NCBI GenBank assembly: GCA_001263235.1
Contig: LGRD01000032.1
Coordinates: 62,001 to 126,000, forward strand
Direction of reading: 5' to 3'
DNA from: Methylibium sp. NZG
GTDB taxonomy: Bacteria > Pseudomonadota > Gammaproteobacteria > Burkholderiales > Burkholderiaceae_C
Length of the DNA: 64,000 bases
Both the position numbers and the translations under genes were made by a program. Of this stretch, positions 56,411-64,000 are shown one piece after another. Below the pieces are notes generated by a model. It was given only the letters and a program-made list of their open reading frames with translations. It was not told the DNA's origin and searched no databases. Numbering within the stretch: the stretch's first letter is position 1; every line of letters begins with the position of its first letter.

Positions 56411-57208
56411 TCAGCCCACGTGCAGCAGTGGCCCTTGCCCGCACGCCACCGGCGCCACCGCGCCGCGCAGTCGGGCGATACAGGCCAACCGGTACGTGCC
56501 GGGCGGCAACGAGACCTGCTCCAACACCGCGGTGTAGGCACGCAACGCACGGGTGACCTCGATCAGCACGGCGTCGCCGAGCCGAAACTTCGCCGCCGTC
56601 ACGGTGTTGCGGCCGAAGAACTCCACCACGCACGGCAGCGGATCGACCAGCGCAGCGTCCGCGTCGATCGGCTCGGCAGCGATCTCGGCTTCAACGTCGA
56701 AGGCTCGCGCCGCAACGGTGTGCACCCCGTGCGCGAGTGCATCAGCCGCGGACCGTGGCCGCAGCGCCGTGACGTGCAAGCGGAACGCCGGCAAGGCGTC
56801 GCGCGGTGCGCTGGCTGGCCGTGCCTCGGCGGCAGCGACGCTGGAGGCAGCGTCCGACGGCGCCTCGTGGGCCTCAACCGTCACTGCGGCTGCGGTCGCC
56901 GCCGCGGTGCCCTCGACCGGGCCGACCGGCCAGTCGCCCAGGTGCTGTCCGATCCAGTCGCACATCGCGTGCTGTTGGGTGCCGCGCCATTCAGCGGTCA
57001 GCCCGCCGTCTTGCATCTTGTGGGCGGTGATGCGGTGTTCGCGCAGGCCTGCGGGCAACTCGCGCGATTCGAACGTCAGCACGAAGTTGGCGAGTTCGCT
57101 CCACGCCGGCTCGGCCGCGGGGGCGGCTTTGCGGCCGGGTTTGCCCGACATGGCGCGGGCAGCGGCGCCGAGGGTTCTTGCTTTCGAGGGTGTTCTCTCC
57201 GGGTTCAT
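56411..57208 (-). CDS. Hypothetical protein, C-terminal part related to the neighbouring 147-residue protein
   Basis: A 265-residue protein I do not recognise. The N-terminal 95 residues are basic then mixed (ELANFVLTFESRELPAGLREHR, RGTQQHAMCDWIGQHLGDW); an Ala/Glu-rich linker (about 100-135) follows. The C-terminal 125 residues are beta-rich (FRLHVTALRPRS, CVVEFFGRNTVTAAKF, PPGTYRLACIARLRGAVAPV). The end of that domain matches the pattern of the 147-residue protein encoded nearby. AGGAAGGAA precedes the ATG. It starts 40 nt after the SARP regulator gene ends, so both probably form an operon. Confidence 0.75.
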   Translation of the reverse strand: MNPERTPSKARTLGAAARAMSGKPGRKAAPAAEPAWSELANFVLTFESRELPAGLREHRITAHKMQDGGLTAEWRGTQQHAMCDWIGQHLGDWPVGPVEGTAAATAAAVTVEAHEAPSDAASSVAAAEARPASAPRDALPAFRLHVTALRPRSAADALAHGVHTVAARAFDVEAEIAAEPIDADAALVDPLPCVVEFFGRNTVTAAKFRLGDAVLIEVTRALRAYTAVLEQVSLPPGTYRLACIARLRGAVAPVACGQGPLLHVG

Positions 57209-57248
57209 GTCAGTTCCTTCCTGATGTGTGCGCGTGCGGTGGAAGGCC

Positions 57249-58391
57249 TCACACCGGCTGGCGCCGCCGGATGTCGCGCGACAGCGCCACGGTTTGAGGG
57301 CCGGGGATCAGGTTCAGCTCGCGCGCGAGCGCGTCGACGCAGAAGTGGTACTGGCGCAGGGCCAGGTGCGCGTGCCCCAGGCGGCTGTAGCAGCGCATCA
57401 ACAGGCGGTGCGCCTCTTCGTCACAGGGGTCGATGTCGAGCATCTTGTTCGACACGGCAGTGCACGCGTCGAAGGCGCCGTCGGTAAAGTGCTGCGCAGC
57501 CAGCCGGCGCATCAGCTTCTGGCAACTGTCCTGCAAGGCCTGGCGTTGTGGCACGAGCCAGTCTTCATAACGGTCTTCGACCAGCAGCGGGCTGCGGTAG
57601 ATGGCTTCTGCCAGACGGTAAGCGGCCATCGCGGTGTCGTGCTCGCCCTGATGCTCGGCGGCTTGCCCGCGGTGCACGCAGTCGACGAACGCTTCGGCGT
57701 CTACCCACAAGCGCAACCCGGGGTTGAAGGAGTAGCAACCCTGGCGGAACAGCACGTGGGCGCGGCCGGGGTCGGCGCGCGCCAGGGCCTTGCGCAGGCC
57801 GTAGACGGCCACATTGAGGTTGTTGCGTGCGGCGTCCTGGTCGGACTCGGGCCAGAAGATGGCCATCAGCACCTCCTTGGGCACCGGCTGCCCCCGGTGC
57901 GTCGCCAGGTACTTGAAGATGGCCTTGCTCTTGCCATTGGGCCAGTCCTCCACCGCACGGTCGGCGGCGAACACGCGGAACGGGCCGAGCAGGTAGATCT
58001 CGAGGGAAGGCGCGTTGCCCGGCGCGTCGGCGTTGGTATCGGCATCGGCATCCGCACCTGCATCCGCGCCTGCACCCGCACCCGCACCCGCACCCGCACC
58101 CGCATGGGCATCACCATGCCGATGGCCACGTGCTGGCGCGCCTGAGGTGTCCCGCGTCCCCAGCGCGCGTGGACTCGCCAGGGTGTCGCCCAAAGCCTCT
58201 GCCCGCATCAGGCGCGCCGCCGTCTCAAGCAATCGCGCAGGCAGCGAGCGGCCGAACCAGGCGCCGCCCTTGTCGACCGGCAGCGCGGCTGCACGCACGC
58301 AACTCGGCGCGCAGGCCGCAGGTGGGCCGACAGTGGGCAGGGCAAGCGCGTCCCAGATGGGCGCCCCCGTGTTCGAGGGGTTGACGGTCAT
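57249..58391 (-). CDS. SARP/BTAD-type transcriptional regulator
   Basis: A 380-residue regulator. After a low-complexity Ala/Gly/Asp repeat (about 91-125) comes an OmpR-like winged helix (about 130-210: LEIYLLGPFRVFAADRAV, KSKAIFKYLATHRGQPV, ARNNLNVAVYGLRKAL). A BTAD domain of helical repeats (about 215-360) follows, containing YRLAEAIYRSPLL and EAHRLLMRCYSRLGHAHLALRQY. This is the layout of Streptomyces antibiotic regulatory proteins, also found in proteobacteria. It presumably activates the adjacent hypothetical genes. It has no ATPase or TPR extension. The start at 58391 precedes a Pro/Ala-rich lead. Confidence 0.88.
   Translation of the reverse strand: MTVNPSNTGAPIWDALALPTVGPPAACAPSCVRAAALPVDKGGAWFGRSLPARLLETAARLMRAEALGDTLASPRALGTRDTSGAPARGHRHGDAHAGAGAGAGAGAGADAGADADADTNADAPGNAPSLEIYLLGPFRVFAADRAVEDWPNGKSKAIFKYLATHRGQPVPKEVLMAIFWPESDQDAARNNLNVAVYGLRKALARADPGRAHVLFRQGCYSFNPGLRLWVDAEAFVDCVHRGQAAEHQGEHDTAMAAYRLAEAIYRSPLLVEDRYEDWLVPQRQALQDSCQKLMRRLAAQHFTDGAFDACTAVSNKMLDIDPCDEEAHRLLMRCYSRLGHAHLALRQYHFCVDALARELNLIPGPQTVALSRDIRRRQPV
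58029..58104 (-). repeat. 6-bp tandem repeat coding Ala-Gly/Ala-Asp in the SARP gene
   Basis: CCCGCA is repeated exactly five times at 58075-58104, preceded by degenerate units from about 58029. It codes for an alternating Ala-Gly and Ala-Asp stretch that links the N-terminal lead to the DNA-binding domain. Confidence 0.9.
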
Positions 58392-58519
58392 GCCGTGAAC
58401 AGTAGGCGCGCGTGAGCCCAAGGGCAACGACCAGCCGCACCTGCGTTCATCACGATTGGGGACGTGCGGTCTGCGGCTGACTATGATCGCGCGACACGAC
58501 ACACCCGATTGGAGCTCCC

Positions 58520-58753
58520 ATGCGCGAACAGCACGTGCTGACTGCAGAACTGATCGAGGATCGGCAAACGATGCGTTATTCGTGCCCGATTTGCCATCGT
58601 TGCCTGGAAGACGGGCCCGAGGGGTTGACCATCATCCACCGCGGCGACCCGTCGGCCGCGCACCGCGGCGGCAGCATCGCAACCGTCGAGCACGAGGTCG
58701 AGCAGCACGCCACGCCGGGCAGCGGCCCGCCGGCCCGCCACCGCTTTCACTGA
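58520..58753 (+). CDS. Small Cys-rich (zinc-ribbon-like) hypothetical protein
   Basis: A 77-residue protein with a possible metal knuckle CPICHRC (Cys22, Cys25, Cys28 and His26), then GLTIIHRGDPSAAHRGG and a His-rich tail. A good GGAG lies before the ATG. It is divergent from the SARP gene with a 128-nt gap. The fold and role are unknown; the Cys/His arrangement suggests one zinc or a redox site. Confidence 0.7.
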   Translation: MREQHVLTAELIEDRQTMRYSCPICHRCLEDGPEGLTIIHRGDPSAAHRGGSIATVEHEVEQHATPGSGPPARHRFH

Positions 58754-58915
58754 CGCCGCGCGCCGGCGCGCGGCCGGCCGGCGAGCACGCGGGCGTTGCG
58801 TCAGGAGGCGGGCGCTGGCATGGCATGCGTTGGCCTTGCCTGAAGTGCGGGGCCTGCGCTGGCGCCGTGTGCGGCATGATCCGCAGCTTTTCGTCGTTTT
58901 CACTCCCCGCACCGC

Positions 58916-60850
58916 ATGGCCGTCCTCTCCCTCTCCAACGCCCACCTCGCTTTCGGCCATGTCGCCTTGCTCGACGATGCCGGCTTCTCGCTCGAGTCGG
59001 GTGAGCGGCTCGGCTTGATCGGCCGCAACGGCGCCGGCAAGTCGTCGCTGCTGAAGATCATCGCGGGCCTTGAGAAGCTCGACGACGGGCTGCTGCAGAT
59101 GACGCAGAACGTGCGCATCTGCTACGTGCCCCAGGAGCCGGCCTTCGACGCCGGGCACAGCGTGTTCGAGGTGGTCAGCGAGGGCGTGGCAGAAGCCCGC
59201 AGCGTGCGCCAGCAGTACGAAGAACACGCCGACGGTGTGGACCTGGACGCGCTGCAGACGCGCATCGAGGCGCTCGACGCGTGGAACTGGGAGCAGCGCG
59301 TGGACACCACGCTGCACCAGTTGCACCTGGACGGCGAGCGCCCCATCGGCGAGTTGTCGGGCGGCATGAAGAAGCGCGTGGCGCTGGCGCAGGCGCTGGT
59401 GGCCGTGCCCGATGTGCTGCTGCTGGATGAGCCCACCAACCACCTCGACCTCGACTCGATCGCGTGGCTCGAAGAATTGCTGCGTGGGTTCAAGGGCGCC
59501 GTGATGCTGATCACCCACGACCGTGCTTTTTTGGATGGCGTAGCCACGCGCATCGTCGAGCTCGACCGCGGCGTGATCCGCAGCTACCCCGGCAACTTCA
59601 GCGCGTACGAGCGCATGAAGGAGGAGCAGCTCGCCTCCGACGCGCTGGCCAACGCGCGCGCCGACAAGCTGCTCGCGCAGGAGGAGGTGTGGGTGCGCAA
59701 GGGCGTGGAGGCGCGCCGCACGCGCAGCGTCGCGCGCATCCAGCGGCTCGAGGTGCTGCGCTCGCAGCGCCAGGCGCGGCGCGACTCGCTCGGCCAGGTG
59801 CGGCTGGAGATCGACTCGGGCACGCCGAGCGGCAAGCTGGTGGCGGAGCTGCGCGATGTGGGGATGAAGTTCGATCAGAAGCTCATCGTCGAGGACTTCA
59901 ACGCCACGATCCTGCGCGGCGACAAGGTCGGCCTGATCGGCCCGAACGGCGCCGGCAAGACGACGCTGCTCAAGCTCATCCTCGGTGAGCTGCAACCCAC
60001 CAGCGGCACGGTGCGCCAGGGTGCGCGGCTGGAGGTGGCGTACTTCGACCAGATGCGCAGCAAGCTCGACCTTGATGCGACGCTCGCCGACACCATCAGC
60101 CCCGGCAGCGAGTGGGTCGAGTTCGGCGGCCAGCGCAAGCACGTGATGAGCTACCTGAACGACTTTCTGTTCTCGCCCGCGCGCGCCAACTCGCCGGTGC
60201 GCACGCTCAGCGGTGGCGAGCGCAACCGCGTGCTGCTGGCGCGGCTGTTCGCCCTCCCAGCCAACGTGCTGGTGTTGGACGAGCCGACCAACGACCTCGA
60301 CATCGACACGCTGGAGCTGTTGGAAGAACTGCTGCAGGGTTATGCCGGCACGGTGTTCCTGGTCAGCCACGACCGGCGCTTTCTCGACAACGTGGTCACC
60401 AGCACGATCGCTTGGGAAGGCGACCCGGCCTTCGGCGGCCAGCCGGGTTTGTGGCGCGAGTACGAAGGCGGGTACGATGACTGGAAGCTGCAGCGCGAAC
60501 GCGCACGGACTTTGCGCGAGCAAGCGGCGCGCGCGGCGGCTGCGCCTGTCAGAGGCAAGGATGGCGCGCCGTCGACCAAGCCCGCTTCAGTACCCACGGC
60601 AACGCCGATGCCGGCCGCCGCCAAGCCCCGCAAGCTCAGCTACAAGGAGCAGCGCGAGCTCGACGAACTGCCGTCGCGCATCGAGGCGCTCGAAGCCGAG
60701 CAGAAGTCGCTCGGCCAGTTGCTCGCCGACGGGGCGATCTACACCACCGACCCGTCAGCCGCCGCCAAGGCGCAGGCGCGCTACGCGAAGATCGATGACG
60801 AGTTGCTGGCAGCGCTGGAGCGCTGGGAATTGCTCGGAAGCAAGGGCTGA
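58916..60850 (+). CDS. uup: ABC-F family ATPase Uup
   Basis: A 644-residue soluble protein with two ABC ATPase domains and no membrane part. Domain 1: Walker A GRNGAGKS near 36, signature LSGGMKKR, Walker B VLLLDEPTNHLDLDS. The linker helix pair follows (KEEQLASDALANARADKLLA). Domain 2: Walker A GPNGAGKTT, signature LSGGERNR, Walker B VLVLDEPTNDLDIDT. A C-terminal coiled-coil extension (about 560-644: KLSYKEQRELDELPSRIE) is the mark of Uup, which binds DNA or ribosomes and influences transposon excision and translation. Confidence 0.93.
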   Translation: MAVLSLSNAHLAFGHVALLDDAGFSLESGERLGLIGRNGAGKSSLLKIIAGLEKLDDGLLQMTQNVRICYVPQEPAFDAGHSVFEVVSEGVAEARSVRQQYEEHADGVDLDALQTRIEALDAWNWEQRVDTTLHQLHLDGERPIGELSGGMKKRVALAQALVAVPDVLLLDEPTNHLDLDSIAWLEELLRGFKGAVMLITHDRAFLDGVATRIVELDRGVIRSYPGNFSAYERMKEEQLASDALANARADKLLAQEEVWVRKGVEARRTRSVARIQRLEVLRSQRQARRDSLGQVRLEIDSGTPSGKLVAELRDVGMKFDQKLIVEDFNATILRGDKVGLIGPNGAGKTTLLKLILGELQPTSGTVRQGARLEVAYFDQMRSKLDLDATLADTISPGSEWVEFGGQRKHVMSYLNDFLFSPARANSPVRTLSGGERNRVLLARLFALPANVLVLDEPTNDLDIDTLELLEELLQGYAGTVFLVSHDRRFLDNVVTSTIAWEGDPAFGGQPGLWREYEGGYDDWKLQRERARTLREQAARAAAAPVRGKDGAPSTKPASVPTATPMPAAAKPRKLSYKEQRELDELPSRIEALEAEQKSLGQLLADGAIYTTDPSAAAKAQARYAKIDDELLAALERWELLGSKG

Positions 60851-60851
60851 T

Positions 60852-60980
60852 CTGGTCGGCGTCTTGCTCCCTCGCCCCTTTGGGGAGAGGGTGGGGGTGA
60901 GGGGCCGCGCGGGCCACCGTCGTCGCTTCGCCGCTGGCCCTCACCCCAACCCTCTCCCAGAGGGAGAGGGAGCAGACCAG
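60852..60980. repeat. GC-rich inverted-repeat (REP/MITE-like) element, copy 2
   Basis: The left arm from 60852 (CTGGTC, then TGCTCCCTC...GGGGAGAGGG) and the right arm ending at 60980 (CCCTCTCCCAGAGGGAGAGG, then GCAGACCAG) are imperfect reverse complements of about 40 bp. The right arm closely matches, in reverse complement, the left arm of the element at 19780-19970. It exactly fills the space between the stops of uup and the convergent hypothetical gene, so it may act as a two-way transcription stop. Confidence 0.88.
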
Positions 60981-61742
60981 TCAGCGTGGCTCGCCGCCGT
61001 ACCACTTTTCGCTGATCGCGTCGGGGTGCGAGCGGCTGACGATCAGGCTCGCCTGCAGGTACAGCGCGTTCAGAAGCCGGATCGCGCGATCGCGGTCCAT
61101 GCCCGGCCATTCGGACAACTCGCGCAGGTGAACGCTCTTCTCGCGCAGGCGGTGAATGAGCTCGATCAGCAGCGGCGGGGCCGGCAAGCGGTTCACGTCG
61201 AGCGCGGGGGCGACGCGGTACGACGCCGGGCCGGCGATCTCGGGCAGCAGTTCGCGGCGCAGGCCGCGCAGCGCCAGGTTCCACAACAACGGCCCGAGCG
61301 GGTGGTGCAGCGCGCTGCGCTCGCCCTGGCTGCCTTGCGTGTCGCCCGGCGCGGGCAGCAGCGCCGGCTCGACGTGCATCACGCGCAGCTGCGACAGGTG
61401 GCGGTCGACCAGTTCGTCCATGTCCATCGGGCAGTGCACCAGCCGCTCGCGCGGGAACACCGTGACCGGCACGACCATCGAGCCGCATTGAAAGTGCACC
61501 GTCACGCGCTTGCTGTGGCGCACGCACGCGGCCATGACCTCGACGGCCTCGGAGCCGGTACCGTCCTGCTCGAAGCGCAGCAGGTCGGCGCGCAGCGAGG
61601 GGCTGAGCGACGAGATGCGCGTGCTGATGCCGATCGGCGCCGACTCGGCTTCTTTCTCGTCGAGGTAGCGGCGGTAGGCGCTCGCACGCATCAACCCCGG
61701 CTCGCCGAAGGGGATGGTGGACTCGAACTGCTCGCTGTTCAT
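60981..61742 (-). CDS. Hypothetical protein with possible C-terminal winged helix
   Basis: A 253-residue cytosolic protein I do not recognise. The middle has LRADLLRFEQDGTGSEAVEVMAACV and a beta stretch (SKRVTVHFQCGSMVVPVTVFP). The last 100 residues (LIELIHRLREKSVHLRELSEW, then DRDRAIRLLNALYLQASLIV) look like a helical, winged-helix-like domain. It has no signal peptide or membrane helix. It stands alone, ending against the inverted-repeat element. Confidence 0.7.
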   Translation of the reverse strand: MNSEQFESTIPFGEPGLMRASAYRRYLDEKEAESAPIGISTRISSLSPSLRADLLRFEQDGTGSEAVEVMAACVRHSKRVTVHFQCGSMVVPVTVFPRERLVHCPMDMDELVDRHLSQLRVMHVEPALLPAPGDTQGSQGERSALHHPLGPLLWNLALRGLRRELLPEIAGPASYRVAPALDVNRLPAPPLLIELIHRLREKSVHLRELSEWPGMDRDRAIRLLNALYLQASLIVSRSHPDAISEKWYGGEPR

Positions 61743-61936
61743 TTGCTCACAATTCTCACCCCATGTCGCAGCGACGGGAAGGGCCGGGTGTTGCCGCCGC
61801 GCCGCTGCCCCCGCGCTTGCCCGGTTCGACCTTGGGCAGCCCGTGCAAACTTCACGATTGAGGGCGGGGCAGACCGGCTGCGCCTAGAGCTGCAGGTCGC
61901 CGCCGCTGTTGTGGGGCGAGCCGCCCTGGCCGCCTT

Positions 61937-61984
61937 CAGCGCACCACTCAGCGCACCACTCAGCGCACCACTCAGCGCACCACT
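61937..61984. repeat. 12-bp tandem repeat spanning the end of the DUF2145 gene
   Basis: Four exact copies of CAGCGCACCACT (61937, 61949, 61961, 61973). The stop codon of the DUF2145 gene (61972-61974) lies at the start of the last copy, so the repeat runs from the coding end into the non-coding downstream side. Confidence 0.96.
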
Positions 61985-62862
61985 TGCACCGGCCCACCGA
62001 GCCCGCTGCGCGCGAGCCACGCAAACACCGAGTCGACCGTCACCGTCTCGATGCGGTCGCTGAAGCGCTTGTCGTTCGGGTGGTCGTCGAAGGCCACGTT
62101 GGCCGCGGTCATGCGCGCGCCCAGCCGCTTCATGGCAGAGATCTTCAGTGTGCCCGGCTCGTAGCCCTTGAGCTTGAGCCAGGCCTGCGCGCGCTCGCGG
62201 CTGCGGGCCTGCGCGTCTTGCGTCAGCGCCAGCGTCTCGATCGCCCATTGGTTGGACTGCTGGTACGTTTGCGCCCACGGGTAGGCGACCATGCTGTAGG
62301 CCGGCGTGTTCAGCGCGGCGACGCCGGTGTTGTCGCGCAACGCGGCCAACATGCGCGATTGCACGTCGGGCGCGAGCACCACGATGGCGGCCTCGTACTC
62401 AAACGGGTCGTCGAGGAAAAACTCGCCCAGCCCCTGTCGGTAGATGGCGGCTTGGGCGGTGCCGCATTGGTTGAGCTTGTGCACCACGCGCCAGGTGGCC
62501 GGCTTGCCAATGCCTGTTGAAGCCGACTCGCGATAGGCCAGGCCGAGGTGCGACCAGCGCAGCCCGTAGGCGCTCAGGTCTTGCCCGGCGCGGGCCAGCA
62601 CCACCACCTGCGCGCCGCTGGCGTCGAGCGCGGCGGCGGTGCGCTGTGCCAGCGCCATACCGCGCTGCACGGCATCGACGCTCGGCGGGCGGCCGTCGCA
62701 CGAGCGGCCGGCGTGCGCGCCGACCGTGCCGAGCGCGAGCAGCGTGGCGGCCAGCGTGTTGTGCAGCCAGGCGGGCAGGCGGTCGGACCGCAAGGGGCCC
62801 GGACCGTGGGCAAGCGCAGCCGGCCGCAAGCCGAACCGCGAGCGACGCAGCGCGCGGCTCAT
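61972..62862 (-). CDS. DUF2145 family protein
   Basis: A 296-residue protein with an N-terminal hydrophobic segment (LHNTLAATLLALGTVGAHA, preceded by a basic lead) that is probably a signal peptide. The mature part, beginning near SCDGRPPSVDAVQRGMALAQ, follows the DUF2145 pattern: VVVLARAGQDLSAYGLRWSHLG, WRVVHKLNQCGT, GLGEFFLDDPFEYEAA. The conserved His, Cys and Asp residues suggest an enzyme, perhaps a hydrolase, in the periplasm. The function of the family is unknown to me. Its start overlaps the stop of the upstream gene by 4 nt. Confidence 0.85.
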   Translation of the reverse strand: MSRALRRSRFGLRPAALAHGPGPLRSDRLPAWLHNTLAATLLALGTVGAHAGRSCDGRPPSVDAVQRGMALAQRTAAALDASGAQVVVLARAGQDLSAYGLRWSHLGLAYRESASTGIGKPATWRVVHKLNQCGTAQAAIYRQGLGEFFLDDPFEYEAAIVVLAPDVQSRMLAALRDNTGVAALNTPAYSMVAYPWAQTYQQSNQWAIETLALTQDAQARSRERAQAWLKLKGYEPGTLKISAMKRLGARMTAANVAFDDHPNDKRFSDRIETVTVDSVFAWLARSGLGGPVQVVR

Positions 62863-63293
62863 CGCGTTACGCGCTCGTTGTAGAGCAGGGCCGCGCCGAT
62901 CTCGTTCGGGATGAAGGCGATCGCGCGGCCGGCGGCCGACAGCACCCAGCCGGCGCTCATGGCGGTGACGAGCACGGCGGTGCCGGCCGCAACAGACAGG
63001 CCACCAGCCGCCTGCGCGCTCAACTGCACGCTGGCGCGCGCGCCGTCGGAGGCGCGCTCCAGCACCCACACCGTGCCGGTGCTTGCCGCCTCGACCGCGA
63101 CCACGCTGAGCACCGCGCCGGCCGACAGCAGCATCACCGGCGCCGCCACCGACATCGCGATCGGCAAGGCCGACAGCGCGCTTGCCTCCGACAGCTGCGT
63201 GTTGTGCGCGTGCGCTGCGCCGAGCCATTGCGCACTGAGCAGTGCGGCGAGCAAGGTGTTGCGGGCGATGCGGCGGATGGCAGTCGTCGTCAT
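62859..63293 (-). CDS. Small secreted or membrane protein, partner of the DUF2145 gene
   Basis: A 144-residue protein with a signal peptide (cut after AHA, before HNTQ) and two strongly hydrophobic stretches (LPIAMSVAAPVMLLSAGAVLSVVAV and GTAVLVTAMSAGWVLSAAG). AAGGA precedes the ATG. It overlaps the DUF2145 gene by 4 nt, so the two are translated together and may form a complex at the inner membrane or in the periplasm. No named family. Confidence 0.8.
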   Translation of the reverse strand: MTTTAIRRIARNTLLAALLSAQWLGAAHAHNTQLSEASALSALPIAMSVAAPVMLLSAGAVLSVVAVEAASTGTVWVLERASDGARASVQLSAQAAGGLSVAAGTAVLVTAMSAGWVLSAAGRAIAFIPNEIGAALLYNERVTR

Positions 63294-63358
63294 GGTGAGT
63301 CCTTCGGGTGGAATGGAGGTGTGCGTGAGTGCGTGGCAAAGAGCGAATGGGAGCGTGT

Positions 63359-63805
63359 TCACTCGCCGTCGCGGCTCTCGCGGCCGGCGCGGCGCGCGTC
63401 GGCCACGTCGGCCTCGTGCGCGTCGCGCAGCGTCTTGGCCAGCGTGAACACGCTGGAGATCAGGAACAGCCAGCACACCGCCAGGAACGCCTTGTACGTC
63501 GGGTTCAACTCCATGCGCCACAGGCCCCAGCCGGTGAGTGCCATCGCAAGCGCAAAGCCGCCCCACACTACCAGGCCCCACATCGGCGTGTCGGTCTTGC
63601 GCTGTTCGTTGTCGCGCACGAACTTGGCCAGGGCGAACGCGGTGGAGAGGCAAAACACATAGCCCATCACCATGAACGCGCGGTCCAGGTCCTGCCCGGG
63701 CAGGTAGGCCAGGCCGGTGCCGCACAGCGTGGCGGCGAGCCCGAACGAGACCCAGACCTGCAGCTTCCAGGCACGGGTGTCACGACGGAGGGCGGTGGCT
63801 TGCAT
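63359..63805 (-). CDS. YiaA/YiaB-type inner-membrane protein
   Basis: A 148-residue membrane protein with two copies of the YiaAB two-helix unit: WVSFGLAATLCGTGLAYLPG...VMGYVFCLSTAFALAKFVRDNE and then LVVWGGFALAMALTGWGLWRM...FLAVCWLFLISSVFTLAKTLRD. E. coli YiaA/YiaB have the same repeated unit and unknown function. The C-terminus is charged and cytosolic. AAGG precedes the ATG. It lies upstream of the DUF2145 pair on the same strand, 65 nt away. Confidence 0.85.
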   Translation of the reverse strand: MQATALRRDTRAWKLQVWVSFGLAATLCGTGLAYLPGQDLDRAFMVMGYVFCLSTAFALAKFVRDNEQRKTDTPMWGLVVWGGFALAMALTGWGLWRMELNPTYKAFLAVCWLFLISSVFTLAKTLRDAHEADVADARRAGRESRDGE

Positions 63806-63937
63806 GAAGAACCTTCAGAGTTGGTTGAACACGGGGGCATCTTCGGTGCGGTGAACGGCGGTATCTATCCCTCGGAGGAGGGTTGCACGGTTTGCTGGCC
63901 TTGGTATCGTCTCGCGGTACTGATTGAGGACGCCCGC

Positions 63938-64000
63938 ATGAGCACCACGCAAGACCTCGTCACCGCGTTGAAGGCCGAACTCAAGGCCGCCGGCATCACC
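63938..64000 (+). CDS. Start of a probable XRE-type regulator (truncated by window end)
   Basis: Only 21 residues are visible (MSTTQDLVTALKAELKAAGI and one more), with GAGGA upstream of the ATG. The pattern of a short Ser/Thr start and a helix of the type LVTALKAELKAAGIT resembles the first helix of XRE-family regulators common in Burkholderiales. This is a guess from very little sequence. Confidence 0.5.
   Translation, partial: MSTTQDLVTALKAELKAAGIT

Noticed and set aside
58481-60523. 680-codon reverse frame opposite uup
   Set aside because: Mirror frame of a clear ABC-F ATPase; low-information composition and no domains.

Overview
The window is GC-rich (roughly two-thirds G+C) bacterial chromosome, densely packed with genes. 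Gene content and protein types point to a betaproteobacterium of the order Burkholderiales, probably near the Rubrivivax/Leptothrix/Methylibium/Comamonadaceae branch: a complete F-type ATP synthase operon beginning with atpI, COG4663-type TRAP transporters, a NagG-like Rieske oxygenase, tandem YceI proteins, DUF2145 and YiaA-type membrane proteins, and a GntR-like LacI regulator next to a non-phosphorylative sugar operon. This placement is inference from protein resemblance. I saw no rRNA, tRNA, transposase, integrase or CRISPR array.

Layout, left to right. 0-4.2 kb: the end of a PhyH-type dioxygenase, a Phd/VapC toxin-antitoxin pair whose toxin appears to lack an active-site Asp, and a reverse-strand run psd - RraA-like aldolase - pcaF. 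4.6-7.0 kb: cytochrome b561 followed by three consecutive YceI proteins. 7.4-12.2 kb: a TRAP transporter operon (binding protein, intra-operon hairpin terminator, small permease, large permease with a GGLxEPP-repeat insertion) ending in a metallo-beta-lactamase-fold hydrolase. 12.5-14.8 kb: a LytS/LytTR-type two-component pair. 14.8-16.9 kb: a RelE/ParE toxin-antitoxin pair and an orphan ParA ATPase. 17-19.1 kb: Rep-type helicase. 20-23.2 kb: an AEC transporter, then an overlapping operon of rubredoxin and both subunits of a salicylate-5-hydroxylase-like Rieske oxygenase.

23.3-30.7 kb: atpIBEFHAGDC on the reverse strand with a strong terminator. 30.9-42.9 kb: a ten-gene reverse-strand operon for uptake and non-phosphorylative breakdown of an aldose (ABC transporter, epimerase, lactonase, two candidate dehydrogenases, dehydratase, aldolase), read away from a divergent LacI-family repressor with a clear palindromic operator between them. 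42.9-44.9 kb: acetyltransferase, cytochrome b561 and a divergent cytochrome c'. 45.1-48.9 kb: an SLBB polysaccharide export protein and a Wzz-type co-polymerase. 48.9-55.5 kb: a five-gene reverse-strand operon (EamA exporter, aminotransferase, PhzF-like, glyoxalase-like, threonine-dehydratase-like) divergent from a MocR regulator, with a perfect inverted repeat between them. 55.8-58.4 kb: two proteins that look like distant relatives of one another and a SARP/BTAD regulator. 58.5-64 kb: a small Cys-rich protein, the ABC-F ATPase Uup, hypothetical and membrane proteins, and the start of a further gene.

Two features recur at window scale. First, short exact tandem repeats, mostly with a 12-bp unit, appear in both coding and non-coding DNA at many unrelated loci. 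Second, there are two families of intergenic inverted-repeat elements, each present twice; one keeps its two-hairpin structure while the bases change in a compensatory way. The best candidates for something undescribed are the structured repeat family, the SARP-linked protein pair, the rubredoxin-Rieske oxygenase unit, and the MocR-controlled amino-acid operon.
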